DNA of 64,000 bases from Cordia subcordata (lineage: Eukaryota; Streptophyta; Magnoliopsida; Boraginales; Cordiaceae): the NCBI GenBank assembly GCA_028554755.1, contig JAPTOF010000048.1, positions 68,557 to 132,556 on the forward strand, read 5' to 3'. Under the pieces are notes generated by a model. That model had not been told where the DNA came from. It worked only from the letters and a program-made list of their open reading frames with translations, and did not search any database. Positions 11,276-23,274 of the stretch are shown here, piece by piece. Positions within the stretch are counted from its first letter, which is position 1, and every line of letters starts with the position of its first letter. The position numbers and the translations under genes were made by a program.

Positions 11276-13221
11276 AAAATTACTATGACCTCTATTAATC
11301 TTCCATCTAATAAAATTCTCACACACTTCTTGCCTCTTCTTTAATCTTTTCCAAAGTGGAGAGTCATGATTTCTAATCAGAACAATCTCTGGGTGCTGCC
11401 TTTTACAATACTTATCCCTTATGAATCTAGACCACAAGTAGTTCTTTGTAGGAAAGTGCCACCAAAGTTTCATCTCCATAGCTAAATTCACCTCGGCAAG
11501 GATTTAAAATTCAGACCACCCTTAAAGAATGGTTTGCACACTTGCATCCAAGATGTCCAAAGAAGACGCCTAGTGTCTTTGGCATCTCCCCATAAAATAC
11601 TATTAAAAATCTTTTCAATACACTTCAACACCAACTTGGGAGCCTTCATGACATGCAACAGATGAACGGGGATAGATGACAAGGTACTCTTGATCAATAC
11701 AATCCGACCACCAAAAGAAAGAGAATGGAATTCCTATCCACTAATCCTCTCTTTGATTCGCTGGATCAAACTATCAAACAACACACTTTTGCAATGGCCT
11801 TGAACAGTGATACTCCTAAATACCAAATAAGAAGGTCTTTCTTTTTAAATTCTATCACTTCCTTGATAAGGTCACTCAAGTCTTAGGTGCCTTGTTAGAC
11901 ATGATAAACCAACTTTTATCCTTGTTGACCTTTTCTCTGGAAATCAACGTGTAGCTTTCAAGAAAATTCATGATCCTAGACAAAGACCCTCTCAGCCTAT
12001 TAGCAAAGATTAGCACATCATCAACAATTGCCAAATGATATATGACAATCAAACCTCTAGACCAATCATGCGTAGAAGAATATCTATTGAAAAGAGCATT
12101 TAAACCACCAGAAAAACAATCCACAACAAGAATAAAAAGAAGAGAAGAAATAGGGTCGCCTTGTCTCAAACCTCTATTAGATCTGAAAAAGCCCACTAGA
12201 GACCCATTGATCATAATAGAAAACCAATAGTAAGAGACACAATGGCAAATCTTATCAACCCGATCATTATCAAAACCAAATCTTTTCAGCACTTGATAAA
12301 GGAAATTCCAATTAAGATGATCATACGCCTTAGCCATATCTAGATTAAGGAGAACATTGTTTCCTCAAACTTTTTTATCCAACGAGTGAATTAGTTCTTG
12401 CGCCGTTAAGATGTTATCCCCAATCAACCTCTCTTTGACAGATCTACTTTGATTATTTGAAATACATGACCAGATAATAGGAGCAAGTTGATTCATCAAG
12501 ACCTTCATAATAATCTATTAAACACCATGCAGAGGCTAATAGGTCTGAAATTTATCCACCTAGAGGGATTTTCGTTCTTTGGGAAAATGACAATAAAAGT
12601 TGCTATAACCCCTTTTAGGCAGCTCACCCCTCAAAGAAATCCTCAACAGCTGTAATAAGGTCTTTCTTGATAACATCCCAACAAGTTTGATAAAAGCCTG
12701 TAGAAAACCCACCTAGCCCCGCATCAATTTTCTATCAATTTGAAAAAAAATGCCTCCTTTATCTCCTCTTCTGAAGGTCGAGCATTTAAAAGCGTATTGT
12801 CAACCTCACTAACAATCTTAGGCATGAAACTCCAATCTCCCTTAACCTCATCAAGTATTTCTTTGAAAAGGAACAAATTGCAGAAGCCTTAATACCATCC
12901 ATGTCAGTGATCCAATCACTATTCTCATCCTTAATGGAGCAAATCATACTCCTCAAACGTCTTTTATGCATTTTCACTTGAAAATACTTGGTATTACGTT
13001 CCCCTTCTACCAATTAATGAGACCCCAATTTCTGTTGCTAGAAAACTTCTTCAGTCGCCAAAGCCCTATTTACCTGAGCTTGACATTTAGATAAAAATTC
13101 CCTTTTATCCAAAGACAAAGCATGATACGCTTTCTCGACTTCCTATACATCCTCAGCCACTTCTGTAACCTTATCCCGAATGTTACCAAACACTTGCTTA
13201 TTCCAAAGTTCGAGACTCATC
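11276..13221 (-). pseudogene. LINE reverse transcriptase segment
   Basis: Read right to left, 13013-12786 carries the linker between endonuclease and RT (EGERNTKYFQVKMHKRR). Next come PISLCMV and the RT motif A region LNLDMAKAYDHLNW at about 12349-12308. The 12337-11876 frame then gives RGLRQGDPISSLLFILVVD (motif B) and HLAIVDDVLIFANRL (motif C). The family has FADD; the two catalytic Asp are kept. The 11697-11488 frame (SIPVHLLHVMKAPK, ILWGDAKD) and 11491-11276 lead into the zf-RVT. Several stops occur between 12780 and 12340 and between 11870 and 11700. Confidence 0.85.
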
Positions 13222-13718
13222 TATTAGGAAAATCGAGGACATATGCACACACATCAAAGCACATCAAAAATCACACACATAGAACACGCAATATTTTTAA
13301 CGTGGTTCAGCCCTCTACCTACGTCCACAATCCCCTTTGGGATAAATTCCACTATTCAACAATAATGTGATTACAACTCATGTTATGACTTTTTGCATGG
13401 ATAGAAAAGTCTAAACCCTCCCCCACAGAGTTCTTACGATGGTTCTATCCTTAACAGGACTAGAATGAATTGAAGACACTCTCGATGCTCTCAAGATCTC
13501 CCTCTCACCCACACCCCCTAATAGGGAGTGGCTTTAAGGCATACTCTTAAAGCCCTCCAAATACAAGCTACAAGACCCTCTATTTATAGCAAACAAATCC
13601 TTGCACCCGAAGATTTCTCCTCTAATGTTTAGGTAGCTTATATTTTGGTAACACAATTAATTATCTTCCACAAGTATCTTAATTTGTACGGGCTTGGACT
13701 TTGAGCCATAACCCAACA
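13222..13718 (-). repeat. 3' LTR of the small LTR element
   Basis: 497 bp. Shares gataaattccactatt, ctcccccacagagttctta and tacaagctacaagaccctct plus tatttata with the other copy. The terminal TG has mutated to TA at the outer left edge. Confidence 0.9.
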
Positions 13719-14627
13719 AATTCCTCCCTTGGCGAAAAGTCTCGAGCTTCTTTGCCACAACTGGAACCTCTTCACAATCTTCATGCTGGAGCCATCCCTC
13801 GACAGCAATCTTCATGGCAACAGCTTCTAACACATACTAGTAGTGTTTCAGAGTCATTACCAACATCTCTCTCCATGCTGTTTCACCTCAACCTCTCAAA
13901 GTTGTTTATGTCTTCCCTCGACACTGGACATCTCAGACGTGGTCTTCTTACTAGCAATAGCACTCCCTATCAATTGTTTGGCCAGGACTCTGATCGTTCA
14001 ACTATGTAGACTCTCTTAGCCTGACTCCTCCCTGGAGCAAAACCTTCTTCAACTAGTCTACTCATCCAAACTTCTCTTCTCTACAAGTTTGTTCACTAGT
14101 CAGCTAAATGTGTTTGCTCACATAATGCTTCAAAGACTTCTGCACAATTTCATCACCACTTCATCGTTTTATCCAAATTTAAGGCTTACCCATGATACAT
14201 AAAAAATTTGGCAAAACGGACCTAAAAAACGAACTTAGAATGTCGAAAAATAGTTGGAGACCCTTGGTCAACTTGGTCAAACCCAAAATTTCCCTCAGTC
14301 AAAGTTGGTCAAACCCTCTGTTTGATTTTTTGACGACAAATTCACAAAACTTGACCTACTTGTATCTCACAATCTGACCGTTGGATCATCACAAAATTTT
14401 AACAACTTACTCTCCTTGTCACGATGAACACACAGCAAGAAACGGATCAATGATCGAACTCCGGGAAGGCTTCCAAACATGACCAGTAGATTTGAGAATT
14501 TTTTATGGACTCTTCTCTGACAACCTTTTCGTCTTTTGTGCATACTAACGTCCTTTACCACAACTCCTTATGTGTTCTCCTTACATCGTCATCGTGCCCA
14601 GTTCACCAACCAGGCTCTAATTCCACT
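13719..14627 (-). other. Interior of the small LTR element
   Basis: No gag or pol signature on either strand. The minus-strand purine tract lies at 13719-13735 and the primer site at the other end. An open plus-strand frame at 13701-14009 starts inside the LTR and has no recognisable motif, so I treat it as chance. Confidence 0.6.
14614..14625 (-). other. Primer binding site of the small LTR element
   Basis: Minus-strand TGGAATTAGAGC matches the initiator-Met tRNA complement TGGTATCAGAGC at ten of twelve bases and starts two bases from the LTR. Confidence 0.6.
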
Positions 14628-15135
14628 TGCTGGGAAAATTGAGGACACACGCACACACATCAAAGCACAGAGGAATACACACACATAGAACACACAATAT
14701 TTTAATGTAGTTCGGCCCTCTGCCTACGTCTATAATCCCTTTGGGGATAAATTCCACTATTTTCAATAATAGGATTAAAACTCATGTGATGACTTTTTGT
14801 ATGGATAGAAAAGTTTAAATCCTCCCCCACAGAGTTCTTACAATGGTTCTATCCTTAACAAGACTAAAACGAATGTAAGACACTATCAATGCTATCAGGC
14901 TCTCTCTCTCACCCATACACTCCCCCGTAATGGGGTGTAGCCCTAAGGCACACTCTTAAGGCCCTTCAAATACAAGCTACAAGACCCTCTATTTATAGGA
15001 GAGAAATCCTTACACCCCAAGATTTGTCCTTTACTATTTAGGTGGCTTATTTTTTAGTATTACAATTAATACAATTAGTGGTCTTCCACAAGTTTCCTAA
15101 TTTGTATGGGCTTGGACTTTAGCTATAACCTAACA
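14628..15135 (-). repeat. 5' LTR of the small LTR element
   Basis: 508 bp, beginning tgctgggaaaattgagg and ending aacctaaca, followed by target copy tcatc. Confidence 0.9.
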
Positions 15136-15140
15136 TCATC

Positions 15141-15830
15141 TTGACACATTACTGCTTCAATCGGAATTTTTGAATACCACTAGACCCCATTGATTGACTC
15201 CAATTGTCTTTGACAAAATTAAAAAACTTAGGGTGATGTTTCCAAGAGATAAAATATCTAAAGGGAGATGGACATTTCTCATCTACCATGGAGTCGAAAT
15301 CAACAAAGGACTGTGATCTGATCTAACCTTAGCAAATGAGTGACTTTTGTAGAACTAAAACAAGACCCCCACTCTTCATTAAAGCAAAATCTATCAAGTC
15401 TTTGAACAATGCCCTTATTAGTCTAGGTAAACTGACTCCCAAAGAAACCTGCATCTTCTAAACAACACTCTAGTAAGCAGTTATCAAACTCATCCATATC
15501 CCCAGCTTTCAGTGTAGCACCCCCCAACCTTTCCTTTGTGTGCCGAATAATATTGAAATCTCCCCACCGACCAAGGCATCTCTATATTTACTTCTCTCTA
15601 TATAAGCTCAGCCTAAAGGTGTCTTCTAATAACTCAAGCATTATCAGCATAGACCGTTGTGAAGCAAAACTTCTTCTGAACCCAAGTAAATGAAATTTCA
15701 ATGGTAAGAGCTTGTCTATGATCTTTGACAAGCTCCCACTTGTCCCACTTGTGAAGGGATGTTGTATTTGAAGAAAGTTTTGAAAAAATAGACCAAAAGT
15801 CGAAGAGAAAAAGAAAGCAGGATCTCAAAA
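15141..15830 (-). pseudogene. LINE endonuclease domain fragment
   Basis: The minus translation from 15830 gives KWELVKDHRQALTIEISFTW, then FCFTTVYADNA. Another frame follows with GDFNII near 15560-15545 and SQFTWTNKG near 15435-15405, the core motifs of the exonuclease-endonuclease-phosphatase fold of plant LINEs. The later SDHSPL region near 15340-15300 is mutated (RLDQI). The N-terminus of the domain is missing. Confidence 0.75.
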
Positions 15831-15840
15831 GTTACCTTAT

Positions 15841-16805
15841 GGTGATTTATATACCTATATTCTTATTCACACGTTTGCTTTCATTTTTTCTTTTGTAGAT
15901 CTAGGTTCTTATTGACATCTATCAATTAAATCTTTGGCTTTTTTTTTCTTTTATACTATTCTCTTCCTATTCTCCAAGATTTTTCTATTACATTTTTTTT
16001 TATTTTTTGTTTTAGAACCATACATATGGACAAGTTGCTGCTAGTGGATCTAATGAGTTCAAAAAAGATGATGTTTGTTTAGCTCATCATCCTCCTCGAG
16101 TTCGCTAATCGTGCCGTCTCTTACCTTGGCCACCTTGGCCTTCTCCAATTTCGCGATGCAAGTGTCATTATATGCACACTCTATATATGTATATGTATAT
16201 GTATATCTATACATACATATGTATATATACACACACACGCACACATATATTTATGTATATGTGTGTATATGCCATTCATTCACTAGTCAGATGTAATTTT
16301 TAGATTTAAGTTGATATTTGGCCGATTTTTTGCAATAATAAGATGATTTTGATACAAGTTGATCAGATTTAAATAGCTTTTTTTTTTTGGGCAAAATGCC
16401 AAGCAAAATAGCAAATGAATGAAGCCTAAGGTAGGTTTTAGCAATTCTCTAGAACTTGCAAATAGTTGAAGTTCTGCACATCTAATGTAAAATTAGACTA
16501 ATTTATTTTTGTTTATTACTTTCTTTTTAACTTTTTGTATGATTCTAAATGAAAAGACTTCCTTTTGTTTTTGAATTAGACTAATTTCAGTTGCTTAACA
16601 TATTGATAAGTCAAAAGTTTGGCAAGGGAACTAGGATTCTTATAAAAGTCAATTGCTGATTGTTGGAGGATCTAACTATTTTGGAAAGCCAAATTGTTTT
16701 TGTACTTTAAAAGTCCATTTTGAAAAAAAAGAAGGTGTTTGGTTTTTTGTCCTGAAACTCGTTTTGAGCCAAAAGTTAAAAGGACTTTTAGGCTCAAATG
16801 GAGAG
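15841..16805. other. AT-rich spacer left of the Tat element
   Basis: No supportable gene. It contains a TA/TG/CA microsatellite and several T-runs. Confidence 0.5.
16171..16271. repeat. Compound dinucleotide microsatellite (TA, GTATA, CA)
   Basis: About 100 bases of alternating tatatg, tatata and cacaca units. A chance open frame across it gives Tyr/Ile/Val-rich peptides on both strands and should not be called a gene. Confidence 0.85.
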
Positions 16806-17182
16806 TGATCCTTCAAAGAATCAGATAATCTCCTTGTTGACGTGTTCCAACATACACAACCTACAAAATAAAGAAATCTAGGTACTAGTGTGGTACCAGC
16901 CAAAGAGCCTCCAATATCTAAGTCAGTGTTTTCCTCTTTGCATAAATTTAAGGATGGAATAAAATGTCTAAAGTTAAGTTACCTTATTTGGGCATAGAGG
17001 GGTCTTATTTATAGTTTGAGGGTAAGGGACACGTGTCATCTTCATGGATGAATGGGTGGCTATTGCCCCAACCATAAACATGGTCAGGAAGTGCCCTTGG
17101 GTTAATCAGCTCAGCCTGGTCTAGGGAGGTCTTATCGAGAAGATACCGATAAGGTCAGTGGTGTTTAGCAAATCCCATATCA
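16806..17182 (-). repeat. Tat 3' LTR
   Basis: 377 bp, TG...CA on both strands. Shares cagataatctccttgttg, taaatttaaggatggaataa and tcaggaagtgcccttgggtt with the right copy. Confidence 0.9.
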
Positions 17183-17198
17183 TTAGCCCCCATTTGGG
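17183..17198 (-). other. Tat polypurine tract
   Basis: On the minus strand CAAATGGGGGCTAA directly precedes the TGATATGG start of the 3' LTR. Confidence 0.8.
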
Positions 17199-17450
17199 CA
17201 CATGTCGTCTCAGGATGTCGTCAAATGTTCCTAATCAACAGGTTGTTATACTTAGACATTTTTGTGGGCTCCTAGTGCATGAGAGTAAGTCAACTTGTTT
17301 TCCTCGTGCACGTGCACAGCACGAAGTAATGTGCCTATTTGCAATAATGGCATTTCTTGGAAACGCACAATAGAGTCGCCTTCTCAGCCATGACTCTTCA
17401 CCTAACCGGTGTTTTTATCGCATTTTTGAATTTCAACCACTTAATTACAA

Positions 17451-17462
17451 GGTATAAATAAA
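17451..17462 (+). promoter_or_regulatory. TATA-like box for the antisense frame
   Basis: gtataaataaag stands on the plus strand inside the Tat element, followed by a pyrimidine-rich leader (ctttcatttttctctttcgc) and the plus-strand frame below. The position suits a promoter that reads against gag-pol. This is inference from sequence only. Confidence 0.4.
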
Positions 17463-18029
17463 GCTTTACTTCTTTGTGTTTATTCTTTCATTTTTCTCTT
17501 TCGCATTTCCTTGGTCATCCTCTCTTTGTGGGTTCAAGTCTACTTTCTTTATCTTTGCTTCCTGCAGTCTCACTCCGCTTCCAAGGCTTTTTTAGGTGTT
17601 GTCTCCCCTACAATCCTTTCCTTTCAACGCGTCATCCTCTCTTTACCACAAAAAGTCTCTCGCTCTCTAATCATCAGGTACGCTTGTCTTGAACCGCGCC
17701 TCTTATTTCTGTTTTATTCTATCTTTTGGTCTCCTAGTTCTCTTAGTCTTCCTCTTTTTTTTTTCCTTGCATTTGATGATCAATAATAGCAATCCTTTAG
17801 GAAATAAGAAGAAGAGTCTTTACCTCCTAGGTCTTGTCTTGAAGGCCCTAAGGTTAGGGATTTTTTAGATTTTTCAGATATTTTTGACAACCTAGGTTCG
17901 TTCGAAGCTCCTATTCCCCATAGCCCTCACTCCTGGCATTTGCTTTATCTTAGACTTCCCTAGGCTGGAGGTTTATCCAACTATCACTGCCTTAACATGG
18001 ATTATAACTAAGACAATGCCCTTAGTGAT

Positions 18030-20942
18030 ATGGCCGAAAATCTAAAGATCCCTACCCCTGAGGATCGGGTCGTTAAAATGGGTAAGATGGCCCAAAATAG
18101 TGAGCTTGTTGATTTTTCCACCCTAGGTGAAGATCACTTATCGAGAGCGGAGGAACCCGTGGCATCCAATCGTGAGGAAGTCGTGGCATCTAATTGTGAA
18201 GATGCCAATGATGGTACCAGGGGCCCCGCTAAGGATGAGGACACAGAAGATGCCGATATAGAGGACGTTTGGTAGAAAAATCTCTAGTAGCAGCTGGAGC
18301 AGGCACCCCTTTCAATGCTCTAGTTACACAGCCGGTACTGGATCCCAGCAGCCTAGAGAACATTGCTCTTTATCGGGGTATTCCTGATGATTATATAGTT
18401 AGACTTCTCGATCCCTATGAATATGCATACCAAGGAGAGGAGGGTGAGATTGCTTTCTATGAAGACTTCTTTGCAATGGGTTTGAGGTTGCACCTGCCTA
18501 AGTTTATTCGAGGGTACCTGAACCATTACAGGATCTTTCTTAGCCAGTTGTGCTCAAAAAAATGGGCAATTCTTGTCGAATTTGATTCATACTTGAAGGC
18601 CAATAATATAAATCCCTCAGTCAACCTCTTCTGATACATTTTTCGCCTTCTAAGGATTGAAAGAATGGTTGGTATTAGATTCCTGCCCGAAACCATAGGG
18701 GAATTCTAAAAGGGAACCCTTATTCTCATAAAGGCTGGCATTATCGTTATGTGTTCGTGAGTTGCGCTAGTCCTTGGGGGATCAAAAAGGAACTTAATAA
18801 GGCTCCATAGCTTACTCGAAGAGAGGAAGTGAGATATAACGCATTAAGGATATGGGGAGAGGTTTATTCCACACTTATCAAGCTCTTGGTATGGTTAAGG
18901 CCTCCAAACTATATCCAGAATTTCTACCATGGTCGACCACCAATGGTCGAGGACATATTACCTTATGCTTGATTTGCATGGCTAACTGATGACTTTGTGT
19001 TAATTGTGCTTTTGTGTTTGTTTTCCCTTTTAGGTATGACCGACCGACAAAGAAGGCAGCTTACTCCTCAGCAAGAGGAGATGCAACGTTAACTCCAAAT
19101 ACACTAGGGAGTTGCCAGGCTACTCGGGCACCTCATTCGCAAGGCCAAGGGGACCGTTCTAATTGGGCCATTCCCCAAGGCCACTAAGGCTCTTTGGCCA
19201 GACGGCTCGCATAGGGCATAGTTATTCGAGAGGGCAATCGCCCTCTCGCCCCAGTCCCAGTTTGATTGAGGGAGCAAATGCCCCTTTGAAGAGGCCTCTG
19301 ATGACTCGAAGGATAGTAGGACTCTTCAACGCTACATAAGGGACCCGCCATAATCTGATGGCATTAAGTCCTCCCGTGCCACCGAACATAGGGAGAGATC
19401 ATCGTCTTTAACCTCTTATTCTCCGCTAGCAACTCTTGTTACCAACGTTCTACAACCAGGATGACAAGAGATCTCGATGATCAACCTTAGGGCACCGAGT
19501 TGGAATAAATATACCTCGGTCATCTTTGCTTATGCCTCAAACCTCTACTGCTCCTTGGGTATCACGAATAACAGGGTAAGTTCCTCTTGTTCAACTTCTA
19601 TCTTTTCACACTTAACTTTTCCTCTTGTTAACTATCTCTTTTCTTGTATTAGTTGGGGGACATTCTATTGGAGGCCTTGGAGCTTATCAAGTCTTCAAGC
19701 CACAAGGTAAATGAGTTAGCTAACCACTCCTTGAATGCCACCGATACTACTAAAGTAGAAAGGCTTCCGAAGGAGGTGGAAAGGCTAAAAAGGTCCAAGG
19801 AGAATGCCCAATTGTGGCACCTCTCGGAGCTACATAGCCTATGAAGCTTGGATGTCGAGGAGCTAAAAGAGATGAAGGAGATAAAGAGGAAAGATGGCCG
19901 GATAAGCTCCTTATCGAACTCCATCAATAATGAGCGGTTGACTCAACAGAAGCTGCACGACGAAATGGGGACTCTCCAATGAGATAAACAGGCTTTCCAA
20001 TTGGCCAAATAGCGTGCCATCTATCGTATTGCTTAGCTGGAGGAGGAGAGGAAAAAAAAAAAGCCAAGGAGTTCATTGTTGTGGGCAAGTAAAAAGTAGA
20101 AGTTTTTGAACTTTGAGCAGAGCCATATATAACGAAAGTAAAGTAAAGGCTGGAAAAAAAAAAAAAAGGCATAGATATATTATCTCTCTCTCTTCTTTCT
20201 CTTCTCGAATGTTTGGTCAATGAGGAAAGGGGGGGAGGGGGAAAAAAAAAAAAGGTCCAAGGAGAATGCCCAATTGTGGCACCTCTCAGAGCTACAGAGC
20301 CTATGAAGCTTGGATGTCGAGGAGCTAAAAGAGATGAAGGAGATAAAGAGGAACGATGGCCGGATAAGCTTCTTACCGAACTCCATCAATAATGAGCGGT
20401 TGACTCAACAGAAGCTGCACGACAAAATGGAGACTCTCCAACGAGATAAAGAGGCTTTCCAATTGGCCAAATAGCGTGCCATCTATCGTATTGCTTAGCT
20501 GGAGGAGGAGTTTAAAAATGCCAAGGAGTCTGCAATTGTGGACTATAAGGCTTCACCCAAGTACAAGTTTGAGCTCTTTGAACAGGCAGCTGTATAGTAC
20601 GAAAGTGTCATAAAGGCTGGTACCCGGAAGGCCATGGAGCTATTATAGAAGGATCCTCTTACTCTTCTCGAATCTTTGGTCAATGTGGTGCTAGACAACT
20701 TGGTTCTTGTACCTATTGCCCCTAATGCCACTAATGGTGGTTTGGACATCTTTGTTCTCGATCCCCCAGCGGCGGCATCTAATGAAGCAGTAGACGTTGT
20801 CCAGGTTCCTGTGGAGGAGATGCTACCAGAGGCTGGTGCAAGAGGGGGTGCTAAAAATGTTGTCATAGTGGGTAAAGGGAATGCGGTGGAGATGCCTAAT
20901 GGTCGAGATGGTTGTGCCCGCCGCTTGATTTTGTTTTCATGA
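18030..20942 (+). pseudogene. Antisense accessory frame of the Tat element (Transposase_28-like), broken
   Basis: The first open part starts with MAENLKIPTPEDRVV at 18030 and is acidic. A one-base shift leads into 18269-18634, which contains EIAFYEDFFAMGLRLHLPKF and a following FLSQLCSKKWAILVEF. This is the pattern of the plant family called putative gypsy-type transposon (Pfam Transposase_28). Later pieces (19653-19844 and around 19850-20510) are Glu/Lys/Leu-rich coiled coil. The last part (20676-20942) is Val/Ala-rich. Such a frame, antisense to gag-pol and placed between integrase and 3' LTR, is known from Grande-type and other Tat elements. Its function is not established. Many stops and a 464-bp duplication show it is dead. 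Confidence 0.7.
19788..20712. repeat. Tandem duplication of about 464 bp with poly(A) patches in one copy
   Basis: Copy 1 (19788-20251) and copy 2 (20252 to about 20712) share long blocks such as tggatgtcgaggagctaaaa and cagaagctgcacgac. At three places copy 1 has runs of A (about 20053, 20154, 20242), the last preceded by a run of G, where copy 2 has mixed sequence. The duplication lies in the coiled-coil part of the antisense frame. Confidence 0.85.
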
Positions 20943-21343
20943 TTTGTTGAACAATGATGTATAACTTTAAACAATATTTATTTCTGTTTAATTGTGTTGA
21001 ACAATTTTTATTTTCATTTATACCTTATGAATTCCATCATGGCCTTTTAATCGGCTATATTAAATATGTATGTATGTGTGTGTTTTTGACTTTATAATGA
21101 AAATTGTTTTTGTGTTTGGTACATTGTTTGTTATAGGGAACTTATGGTTCCTTGAGCTTTGTTGCATGTTTCGTGTAGCTTCCCGATAGGAAGACTAATG
21201 AAATATTTTGCAAGAGCAAGCATGCAAGGAACTTCAATTTGTCATTCATTGATCAAACAATCAAAGTACACATGAGGTTCATTGAAGGTTCCTGGTCAAA
21301 TAGCCTTCACCACTCGATAAGGCCCTTCCCAATTTTCATTAAG
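20943..21343 (+). other. Tat sequence between the antisense frame and the Athila 1 insertion
   Basis: Non-coding, with T-rich words that could be the 3' untranslated part of the antisense frame. It ends in ctcgataaggcccttcccaa, a block typical of the integrase end of plant Gypsy elements, just before target copy tttat. Confidence 0.5.
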
Positions 21344-21348
21344 TTTAT

Positions 21349-23274
21349 TGGTGTGCTATTTCGATGCAAGCCCTAAAAGACCCGCAAGCGCACAGATTGT
21401 GTAGAATAGTGTGGATGAGTTTGGGTGTCGACCCACAGGGAGGCATGAATTTGTGGAAGAAATTCTATGCTAGCATGCTCTAGAAGAAGCTTAAAAAGAA
21501 GACCTAAACTAACATATTTTTGTACTTTTTAGATTTTTGGGAGCTAAGGGAAAAACGATGAAAGATTACACTAAAAATGCACTAAGGAAAAAAAGGAAGG
21601 AACTAAGCTAACTTAGGGGATTGAAACAAGGGAAAGGTGATCGGGTGACCTATACTTGCGAATGGGTGATTTTGCGCCTCTATGTATGGGATTTAGGGAT
21701 TGGCTTTCTACTTAAAATTTCTAATCCTAAGCAACTAACTAGTATCCTAATTACACCGTAGGACTCGATGTAGGTCTATCCCTAAGTGTGCACACTTAGA
21801 GCTATGGCATGGTCCTTATGTGCCTAAGGCCATAGGAGGGACTAGAAAGCTACCTTGGTGCCCTAGAACAATCCTACCCTAGTTCCTAAACCATTAGCTG
21901 GATTTAAAGCTAAATCCTAGGGTTCCTAGGGTCAACTAAGCCTATCCAAACTCCTATTAGCTGGATTTAAAGCTAAAGGGGACTTGACCTAGACTAGTCC
22001 TAGCTTATGTACCGTCATTCTAGGGACACTAAAGCAGATTAATACCTAGTAAGTGTAGTCCTGTATGTTCTAAGGTAAGGCATTGTGAATATGATGTCCT
22101 ATCCACGATACAAACACTAGTGAGTTTGATTTACACCATTGAAATCATTCAAGTGTCAACATTTAGCATTGATTAAGCAAGTATTCACTATAAGGCAAAT
22201 TTCATACTCACATGGATATGAATAGAATCAACCCACTTCATAATATCCATAATCACACACATAGACATGCATAATATGAGGATTAAAAGTGTTATATAGC
22301 AAATACAACCCAATCTATATACATATAACTTATTCAAGCATTACATCAAACACATGGACATGAATTGATATAAAGCTTCTAAAAATAAGAACAAAGTATG
22401 TATATGTATAAGCCAATAAAATCACATGACAAAGAGTATATACATTAACCTTGTACACAAGTTAGGCACCCTAAATCATTTACTCAAGCACGAAGTAAAT
22501 AAGAATGAAAGAGGTTATAGAAATCTCCCATTTCATCCTTGTTGATTTTTTTACAAACTTGAGCAAATCTTCACTAAGTAATGTTTAAATCCTCCAAAAT
22601 CAACTTAATTTCTAGTGGGTGTGTGTGTTAGTGTGTGAATTAGAGGTGCGTGAGAATGGGGTTTTATGTGTGAGAAATGGGTGTGTGCATTGGTCTCTCC
22701 AAAAATCCCCTTTTTAAAGCTGAAAAGTCAAGTTTTTATAGCATCTGCTGTGCACAGCTGGCCGACCTAGCCAGTCAACCGGCTGACCTAGCCAGTCAAC
22801 CGGCTTCTCTTCTTAACTCATTTGACTTTTCAAGTGATGCTCTCTATATTTGCTGGTTGACCGGCTTCTGGAGGGGGTTGACCGGCTAAAAATGAGGTCC
22901 TTTCTTGGGTGGCTGGTCGACCTGGCTGGTCAACCACCTAACCGGTCAATCGGCAATTTTTCTAGGTCAACCGGCTCCTCCAATTGGCCTTCTATTGTTT
23001 CTTTCTTGCTCTTGGCCTTCATCACATGACCTGTACCTCTTCTATCTTCATCATCCATCCTCATTCAAGCTCCCTTTCAGCCCTATAGCTCACCTAAGGC
23101 ACAAAATCAAGTATTTAGTATAGCATTTGACTTAGAAACTCAACTATGTACATTTTCTTATAGTTAAACCTAACTCTAGTATATGTGCTATACTAATGCA
23201 TCTTTTAAAGGTCAAGATACCTCTTAAACATAGGCAATTAACAACATAAATGCACACAAAAACACAACACATCA
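21349..23274 (-). repeat. Athila 1 3' LTR
   Basis: 1926 bp, from tggtgtgctattt to caacacatca. Contains a cluster of ccggt(c/t)gaccgg-like words at about 22756-22990. Confidence 0.93.

Larger units (their letters stand above)
13222..15135 (-). mobile_element. Small non-coding LTR retrotransposon (TRIM/SMART-like) nested in the LINE
   Basis: Two roughly 500-bp LTRs flank a 909-bp interior without a retroelement protein. A perfect five-base target duplication tcatc is at 13217-13221 and 15136-15140. The minus-strand orientation follows from a tRNA-Met-like primer site beside the right LTR and a purine tract (AAGGGAGGAATT) beside the left LTR. With no gag or pol it must have been mobilised in trans. 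It is larger than classical TRIMs and may be a deletion derivative of an autonomous family not present here. Confidence 0.9.
4960..15830 (-). mobile_element. L1-type LINE (non-LTR retrotransposon), split by two insertions
   Basis: The pieces 15830-15136, 13221-11276 and 6480 to about 4960, read on the minus strand, form one LINE ORF2 in the order apurinic-type endonuclease, reverse transcriptase, zf-RVT, RNase H. This is the architecture of RNase H-bearing plant L1 elements. The gaps are filled by an LTR element at 13222-15135 and a Copia element at 6481-11275. Removing the Copia element joins ..INRGHSN and FWLDVWFEDVP in one open frame. The 5' end appears truncated within the endonuclease, since no ORF1 is seen. 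The 3' end is not sharply defined and no clear poly(A) is visible at the left edge. Stops and frameshifts occur in every piece, so the copy is dead. Confidence 0.85.

Noticed and set aside
13701..14009. A 102-residue plus-strand frame considered as a gag remnant
   Set aside because: It begins inside an LTR, has no gag motif, and opposes the element's orientation as set by the primer site and purine tract.
16059..16296. Open frames on both strands giving Tyr/Ile/Val-rich peptides
   Set aside because: They lie on a TA/TG/CA microsatellite and are artefacts of simple sequence.
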